From: Liolophura sinensis
Lineage: Eukaryota; Mollusca; Polyplacophora; Chitonida; Chitonidae
Assembly: GCF_032854445.1 (NCBI RefSeq)
Contig: NC_088301.1
Span: 26,272,402-26,336,401 of the forward strand
Reading direction: 5' to 3'
DNA length: 64,000 nucleotides
Below are positions 42,703 to 52,493 of this stretch, piece by piece. The notes below the pieces were generated by a model, which worked only from the letters and a program-made list of their open reading frames with translations, searched no databases and was not told the origin of the DNA. Each line of letters opens with the position of its first letter. The stretch's first letter is position 1. Position numbers and translations under genes: made by a program.

Positions 42703-45700
42703 CTGCAAAAAAAATCATCATTAAAAAAATTAAGTCGCAGTTTGTTGAAAGGTACATTATAGCAAGACATATTTGTAAGTTGACCAATAAGATTCATAAT
42801 TACAGTATCTGGCATTAAGTTTCCTTCATAACTAAGTCAATCATTTTGGCCAATTCTGAGAGTTCTGCTTATTTTAGAAAGGATCAACACCAAAATTAAT
42901 GTTTTATGACATGTATTTGCCTCTAAAATTGCACTTTTTGGGGGTGGGGGGATTTTTAGCACAAGTACAAGGTGGTGAGACAAAAAAGAGCCACCTGAAC
43001 TATAAACTACCGTAATTGCTCGGCCTTTTTGCATATGAAAGAGCAACTTTCGGTGCAATTTATACACATTTTTAACTTGATTTTGGATACAAAACTAGTT
43101 AGATCTGTTAGATTAGCCAATTTCAGGGCTTCACAAAAAGGATAATTTTTGTCAGTCTACACTGAATAATGCCTTCAGAATAGGCTTGAGTAAACACACT
43201 GCAAATTTGCAAATGATTGAAAAAGTAGTGCAACTTAAAATTATTTGTATAGAACACTTTGTCAAAAACATCTATTTGCAGTATTGTGGTAAGGCATTGA
43301 ACCATGAGATGACTATACATATAATCTTACCTGCCAAAACAGACACTGGCAATGTAAACAGAGGGCAAGCATATCGGCGTACACATCTTTTCTTCCAAAT
43401 CGCCTGAAATTGACAAATGTCAACACAATGTCAGCACAGTGCGTGCAAATCGGCATACGCATACCTGCATTGTGAAACATCCTGGAACCAACCAACCAAC
43501 ACTGCATTGCATTACTATGCTTTTTTCTGAGTAAACAAACTTTAGACACCAATTTCAGTATTTTTTACAGATAACATGTGATGTACATGTAGCCAAACCC
43601 TAATTTACTTATTAAAAAATTGAATCCTAAAGATATGTATTATGTATCAAAAATGTTTTTGCCGTTGCAGTACAGATAACGGGCACTCCACCTTTTCCAC
43701 CATCCTTAAACCTAACTGCAGGCCGATGTATTTGTGGACAATTCTTGAGTAAGGTATATAACATTACACACACAGAGTTAGCCCAAACATCAGTCGTTTG
43801 CTTCAAGGGGAGATTTCGTCAAGGAGGGAGATTTGTGATAATCCTGTCGCTTAACGCCACCGTAGTTTGCTGTCATTTCAAATTATCACAGCTAGAAATT
43901 TGATTGGCTGATCACTGATGTCATTCCACTAAACAGCCGCAATTTTTCTGTCTTTTTCTGTTTTTTGAAATTTTAATTTCCGTCAGGTTTTAGACGAAAA
44001 TACAGTTTCACATGACTCATTCCTCTCAGGCCGTTATGTAGAAGTGACAGATTGTAAACAAAAGACTGATCACCAGACTGAAATACAGCGGCAAAGATCT
44101 GCTGCTACCTAAACTGTTCTGTCCTTACTTGACACATCTCCTGTAGAGATACTTCCAGTTGGGGTTGTCATCCTGCGTCTCCTGTGGCAGGAACGTCAGC
44201 AGTTGCATGGGTGTGAAGTGGAACATGCACAGCTGTTTCCATAGCAACACTTCCTGTGACATGTCGTAGATAGAAGTGTTGGTCATGCCTGTGTGAAGAA
44301 CGTCCTTGTGGTCTGCAAGTCGGAAGAGAATGTCACGAATACAGTCATCCGGAAGGTCGCCAAATAACACCTTTCCGTCCTCCTCTCGCTGAACAAAAGA
44401 ACATGATAATAATATGTTAAAACTTATACAATCATAGAGTGCTGAAACCACTTTCGTTTTCTCACAATTTTTTCACAGTTGTAAGTAAAGCCTGATTTAT
44501 ATACAGAAAAACCGAAGTACTTTTATACAAGGGTGATACCTTCAATTTTACTTCAAAGTTTACTTTGCCTTGAGGGGCCTCCGGGGCTCAGTTGGTTAGT
44601 GCGCTAGCGCAGCGTGATGACCCAGCAGTCTCTCACCAATGTGGTCGCTGTGAGTTTAAGTCCAGCTCATGCTGGCCTCCTCTCTGGCCGTCCCTGGGAA
44701 GGTCCTCCAGCAACCTGCAGATGGTCGTGGGTTTCCCCCGGGCTCTGCCCGGTTTCCACCCACCATAATGCTGGCTGCCATCGTATAAGTGAAATATTCT
44801 TGAGCACGGCATAAAACACCAATCAAATAAATAAATAAATAAATACTTTGCCTTGAAAAGAAAAGTTACACACATAGCATTGTTGGTCCTACAGAGACAA
44901 AGAATGTAATCATTATAAATGTATTATAATTTTTGTTAACCAATCTCTGGTTTCTCTACCAAAGAATTTGCCATTAGGTGAAGAATTCAGAAGTAAACAC
45001 ATGCTTAAAATGTGTCACACTATGCAATTTGTATGTTACTAATTCACTGGATTTGCTACAAATCCAATTTTATCTGCTTTTCTACAGACTTTAAGTATGT
45101 GGGAAGGTCTGCCAGCAATGTGCGGATGGTTGTGGGTTTCCCTGCCTGGTTTCCTCCCACCATAATGCTGGCCGTCATCATATAAGTGAAAACGTAAAAC
45201 ACCAATCAAATAAATAAAGAAATGCATCTTTACAAATAAAAGCGTAAATATTGTTTAAGCTGACCTGTTTGATTTGGAATGCCACAAGCAGGTTCCTCAT
45301 TTTGTTGATGGATTGTTTATGCCTGGCCCACAGGTGAGCACTACCAATGTGGGACGTCTGTCCGTCTGTCAGTGCCATTTCTGCTTTGTCCAGCAGAGAC
45401 ATTGTAGTGTTCACATTATTTCCACTTGTTATCACTGAAAATGCAAAGGAATTAAACTTCTTGAGCCATATATAACCACAATTCATCACCAGTTTCCCTT
45501 TTGAAGCCACTTTTCTGACATCCACAGCCATTGCAGGAATATTTTTGGCCTCTCTAGCCGAATTAAAAACTCTTCAAGCATTTGACTGACATACTTTTCT
45601 TGCGATACAACAAAGGAAGGTAACACGTGTACTGTGAAATACTAAGAAAGATAAAGTTATCTGTTCACTGTTCTTAAGGCCATAATGTAATTACTGGTTG

Positions 45701-48700
45701 AATAGAACCAAACAACTTTATTTCAACTAAAGTTCATCACTTCTTAAGGCCCTAATGTAATTACTGGTTGAACAGAACCAAACAACTTTACTTCAACTAA
45801 AGTTCATCACTTCTTAAGGCCCTAATGTAATTACTGGTTGAACAGAACCAAACAACTTTATTTCAACTAAAGTTCATCACTTCTTAAGGCTCTAATGTAA
45901 TTACTGGTTTAACAGAACCAAACAACTTTATTTCAACTATAGTTCATCACTTCTCAAGTGACATAATTTGCTGATTGATTCAAACACCTTGGAGTTATAC
46001 TTACGAGTTTCTGGTGAAATTACTTCCGAAAAACTTAACTGTTGGCATCAAAACTATTATTTTAAAGGCCTTTATGTGCATCTTTAGGTGAAATATGGCA
46101 TGTCTGCACAAATCCTGACATTTTGATATTAGTACAGCCATGGTTAAGCACTAGGACACACCTCGTGAGGAATTTATTAACAGTATCTGTTTTTATTTAT
46201 ATGTGTAGTAATTATTTAATTTGTGGTCTTTCCAGTAACGATATAAACTTATAAAAACTTTTCATTACTTACATGTACTTTAAGTTTATAAAGTACAAGT
46301 GCCTCTTTATTATTCTAATAGTGGGTACCAACTATTCTGATACCTGATTTAGTAACGAGTTCTTGTCAAGCTGACTTTGTAATTACAAGTGTGTTAGCTT
46401 GCCCAGACTGTTCCAGGTAACGGAGGTACACGCAATACAGCCAGATGTAACACCTGTGTCTAAATCAGTACCACAGCCAGGTGAGACGGTGTCATACTCA
46501 CCATGGTTAACCATTTCCTCCAGGATGTGGAAGATGTGTTTCTGGGAGGTGCCACTGAGGTTGGACAGTCTGTACACAAGGAGGTGCTGGATCACCTGAG
46601 GTGACACAAGAGACACAATATAACATAATGTATTATCACTGTCACTGGAAGAGGAAGTTATCACCATGGGATATTATCTCACCGCAGCATGTGGCTCAGT
46701 TGGTTAGCTTGCTAGAGCAGCGTAATGACCCAAAGCCCCTTACCAATGTGGTCGCTGTGAGTTCAAGTCCAGCTCATTCTGGCTTTCTCTCCGACCGTAA
46801 GTGGGAACATCTTTCAGCAACCTGCGGATGGTTGTGGGTTTCCCCCGGGTTCTGCCCGGTTTCCTCCCACGACAATGCTGGCCGCCATCGTATAAGTGAA
46901 ATATTCTTGAGTATGGCGTAAAACACCAATCAAATAAATAAATAAATACCGCAGCATGAGCTCTTGTGGAAGGTAAACTTTTGTACCATACTGTATAAAA
47001 ACAAACAACTTAGAATTATGATGGATGACTTTTAAAATTTCATCTATGGCCAAGTTGCTCAGTTTGCCTGATTCTAGGAGTTCTGTTATCTTAGAGTGGT
47101 GTTTTAAGGTGTTTGGAAGGCAGGAAAATATCCTACCTGTACAGAAAAATGCAAGATTTACAGAAAAAGTAAGGTTTTATAACATTTATTTACCTGAAAA
47201 AAATATTCAGAATTGACTTAATTGAGCAGTATAAACTATACTTCTGATTGCATTTTCATAATTAAGCTAAACAGCATGAAGAATGGTTAGCAGTAACACA
47301 GAAAGTTTGCTTTTTCTGAAAATCATTACATGGTTATGAGTGCATGCAACCATTTAGATCAGTTTGTCAACAAAGGTAGAGCAAAACAATGATATATTAA
47401 ACACATATGCAGCTACATTGTACCTAGCTCTACACAGCTCTACACCATTCACTTTTAAATGCTACGTAGTATTACTGAAGGTGTAGAGCTATCTACAGCT
47501 ACACTGTAGTACGCAAACTACAAATTAGCAACGCATTAACTCTCATATACATGTTCATGTAATACAATGTGAAAGCAAATCCTATAAGCCTGTACATCAT
47601 TATAAAGCTGTGCTACACTGAAGGTGAACATTGGTTTGCCTTGTAATTCAGGCTGTAAGGGGCAACGTAACTTCAAAGCAGTCTATACTGAACAGTGTCC
47701 TGTAATACTGGGCTATGCATATCAGTTAAACTGTAAGACTGAAAACACTCTACAGTACAGACAGTCACCATAACTGTACAATTGTAAATGTTACTTAACT
47801 GTGAAACTAAGAGGCCGGTGGATTGTAAAAAGGTTATACCAATCAAATGTGGAAAGTCGATTCCTTTTACATGCTCCGGTACAACAGTAAATGTTATGTA
47901 ACTGTGGATCTGTAGGCGGCCAATGGAATGTTGAAATGTCATTTTAAATGCTGTGGACAGGTGAGTGCACTTGTAACTGGGTAACTTGTAACAACAGTAA
48001 ATGTAACATACAGTACCATTATAAATGATACAGTATGACTGTAAATGATACACTACAATTGTAAATGTAATAGCACAGCTGCAAATGATACAGTACAATT
48101 GTAAATGCAACCGTACAATTGTAAATGATACAGTATAACTATAAATGTTACAGTACAACTCTAAATGTTGCAAAATAACTGTAAATGTTATGCAACTGTA
48201 CAGTTTTCTAAACTGTAGAACTGTCATTATATATTAAAACCGGAATTGTGAATACCATGGGAAGGTGAGTGCACTAGAATGATTGAACTGTGGATACACT
48301 TAGGAGAATTATGAGAACTGCTGGAGCTGGAGCTGGAATTAAGGCTAAAATGGGACTATAAATGCATGTTTGTAACGTGAATGCAGAATGCAGTGTGAGT
48401 GCAGTGGGAGCTGGCAGTAACTGAGCAGAAGAAAAGACAAGGTGTGAATTAGTGCTAAGGAACCAACAGTGGAGTGAAGCTACACACCTTCAAGTGAAGT
48501 CTCGTCATCATATGACAGAAAAATTGTTGAGCATGACATTAAACCACAAGCGCTCACTCACTCACTCAGCTGTCAAACTGAGCAAACAAATATGTGCATG
48601 TAAGACATTGATTCAGCTGACCTTGAGAACATAGTTAAATCTCCGAATGTCCTTCACTGCTCCAGCCATGTCCAACCTGATGAAGGCTTCACTAAGGCTG

Positions 48701-48905
48701 GTTGGAATTTTTCTCTGAAAATAAACACATCAACAATCTGTTATTATCTGTTGTTTTTTTGGTAATTATTTCATACTGTATTATACATGTATTTTAAACA
48801 TCTTATGGTCTAACCTTAATAGTAAATGTATATTTTTATGGTGTTTATCCTCCCTAAAGAAATAGCCGTTGTCAAAGATCAGTGACTATAGACATGTGTA
48901 CCTAG

Positions 48906-48936
<31 letters not shown>

Positions 48937-51900
48937 GGGTTCTTGGGGGGCGATGGGGATGGGGGATGGGGCACTTGTATTAAACAAGAACACATATACA
49001 TGTACATGTGTATAGAAAATATTGTGGTGTTGCCAGACAAAAAAACTTAACCTCAGCTTATATTTATATTTATATCACATATAAACTGTATTAGTCTAGC
49101 GAAACAGTTCAAGGGTACAGAATACACACAGACATCCCGTAATCATACATGTACAACCATCATACATGTACAACCGCAGACTTCCAGTCAGTCACACATG
49201 AGCTGTCAGAGAAGTAAACAAAGACTGATGTGATGTTTACGAACGGAGTCTGGCTCATCAGCTGACTGTAGCCTTGACTGTACTAGATGCATAGTTGTCT
49301 AACTTTCTGACTCACTTCTACTGCAGCCAGCACTCACTGCACCTTCTGGCTACATTGTACACATACCAATGTGTACACGGTATGTGTACCTTCCCAATGA
49401 TATACTCATCCACCTGGTGCATACTCCACAAAGATTAAAATACACCAAACAAACACTATCCGTCTGAACTGATCAACTCTTGTATTTTCACCAGCGTCTT
49501 TGTTCTAAAATTTTGAACATGAAAATGATTTCGAGAGTTTTTTGAGTCAATCAGTGTTTTTTCCCCAGCAAATATCCTGCTGGAGAATGTAAGTTTCTGC
49601 ACCAGTACTCTATGTCTAATATCTGCCTAGAATATCTGGAGATTAGCAACCTTCTTCTATCTCACTTTCACATGAATGTCTGTAAACCTACTTAATTTAC
49701 TTCCCGTATCTGATGTACACTCTGTCTTTCCCTTCCCTTAAGCTTCTGGCATACCTATACAGCTACCCTACACCTAGCCAACACAGACTGAGCTAACAGA
49801 GGCATATGCCCAGCTACCCTGTTACCCCATCCAGCCCACAGGAGGTGTGTCAGGCAGATGAGAGACTTTGATTTTAAACTACGCCATTTCTCCCTGACAC
49901 CAGGCCAAATAGGCCAGCTAATCAACCCTGCATGTGGGCCACTGTCAGACGCAATTCCGTGCAACGCAGTTCCGTGCAACGCAGTTTCACTCTGGGCATG
50001 GGTAGAAACATGAAAACATCAACATAGTTGCCAGTTTTTACTTTATCTGATGTAAGGATTGTGTTCCATGTAGACTATGTAATATTTGTTAGTACACTGA
50101 TATACATATATACATACGTGTCTTGTAAAAGCCCCTATACGCATGTTTGCATTTACTACACTTCACTTCCTTTTGGATTTGTTCAACTCCAGTAAAAGTA
50201 ATTTTGTTGTTGTATTTACATAATCTTGCAAATGACATGTTCATTATGTCCTCATTTTTACAGCCAGTATATATAATTCCTAGCCAAACAACACATAGAA
50301 AAATGCAGTGTACATTAACTAGGCCTAAACAACCAGAAATTCGCTGTCTATTTGTTTACTATAAAACTATGAACTTTTGAAATATTTATCATTGAAACAT
50401 TAAAATATGCTTGTCAACGGAACGTCTCCTTTGAGACTTGAACTCCCATCCCCTGAACATAACAAACTGGGCCAATACAGCACAGCTGAGATGTCTCACC
50501 TCCTTAGAGTTGCCTTTGACATAGAGCATGTGCGGTTGATGGCCATGACTAATGAAGTCTTTCTTCACATACCAGTCCTGCAGGGCCAGTTTCATTAACC
50601 TGAAGTTATAAACAAATGTCAACATCTTAATGATTAGTGAGGGGCCTCCCTGGATGAATGGTTAGTGTGCTAGCACAGATTAATGACCTAGGAGCCTCTC
50701 ACCAATGCAGTCGTTGTGAGTTCAAATCCAGCTCATTCCGGCTTCCTGCCCAGTTGCTGGCTTTGCTCTCTCACCATAATGCTGGACACAGTCCTATAAG
50801 TGAATTTTTCTGGAGTACAGTGTAAAAAACCAATCAAATAAAAAAATAAATACTGATCAATGAATCACAAATGTAAATCTCAAATGCTATTGTGACAGAC
50901 ATAGAGTTCATACCTCTTCCTGCAAGAATTTTAAAGTTTAACTGAAATAATTTAAAGATGACCATGTACAAGCTACTGTACATTTTTTTTTGTATCACAC
51001 ATTATCTAGAGGCAATTCCTGAGAGTGCGTATAATATGTAAGTAGAGTCTACGACACCCACGGAATAATAAAAATAGCGGTCTAAGAAATACTTAGCATC
51101 AAAATATGTACAGTGTATATCCTGACTAGTTTAACCTTATAGCGATGGAGGCCAATCTGTCACTCAGTTTCCTGTGACAGCACCAGTGTATGTTAGCTAG
51201 CTGGTCATGAATTTATATATTGGTAGGTCTTCTTTATTACTGGTTTGGACTACTGTAATTGTTCAAGCCTTTAACATGTCTGCACAGGTGTTTATTCAAG
51301 CAAATTCTGTGTGGACAGAATTATAGCCCTGAAATTGGCCTATCCAACCAATGTAGTTTTATCTCCAAAAATTAAATTAAAAACATGCATAAAATGCATT
51401 GAATGTTGCTCATTAATATGCAAATAGGTTGAGGAATTAGGGTAGGTACCAAAACTACAGGCTTGTTGTTGTAGCTCTAAGTTTGTACACCAGTACAACT
51501 ACCTTACTGGTACAACTACCTTACTGGTACACCACACTTACATAAGTGGATATGCCTACTTTAATATACCCTTCATTCTATCATATACTGTTCCCTGGTT
51601 ACACCACTGCTCCACATACATACAATGAAGTTCAGTCATAGTTTACCATAAATGGTAATAAATCGCAATCAATCGCAATAAATCGCAATCAATCGCAAGT
51701 TCTAGCTCTGACAGAATATCCTGAATTATCGGACTTGTCAGCGCTATATTTAGAATTTGTGTGATGATGGTAGTATGACCTGACACAAAGAAACTCCTGG
51801 TATATAGGTTTAAGCCAAGGTCACTGCAGTGAATCACAGTCTGATATAACACACCCTGCACTCAAAGAATGTGGTACCTGCTGGTGTCACGGTCATCTCT

Positions 51901-52438
51901 TCTGTTAATTTCTATACTTAATTATCACTTCACCTTGTACCCATAAGAGACCTATTTTAATTAAGGTTAAGCTTCCTCGTATATATTTCTAGGTGTCAAA
52001 ATTGATCTACAAAAAAAGTCAAGACAAGTCAAGTGCAAAAATAATCTGTTTTATTTATTTATTTATTTATTATTAGATGATTTACTCCGTAATACTTTTG
52101 ATTTTTTTTTGATACTTTTTATATCTACTTTTTAATTTTTTATGTTACTACATCTGTGTTAAATTGAAAATGATTTCGACCATCAATTTGCAGCAGCAAC
52201 AGTATTCTCTACATTTATATTTTACCAATTGTTCTTCATAATGTACAACATTAGTTACTTTCTTTTATAAAAATATTTCAAGGTATACAGATTACATTTT
52301 GTGAACCTCATTGCTTTTTTCACTTTAAAAATAAAAGATCCTATTACTCAATGACAAATAAATGTACATGTGTTATATTTAGCCGCCAAATGTATCCCTA
52401 AAAAAACACCCACACATGTATATATATATAGTGCTAGT

Positions 52439-52493
<55 letters not shown>

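Noticed and set aside
47673-48227. 184-codon antisense ORF, the longest in the window
   Set aside because: It is made of the degenerate GTAAATG/ACAGTACAA repeat, has skewed Y/C/I/T content and no homology.
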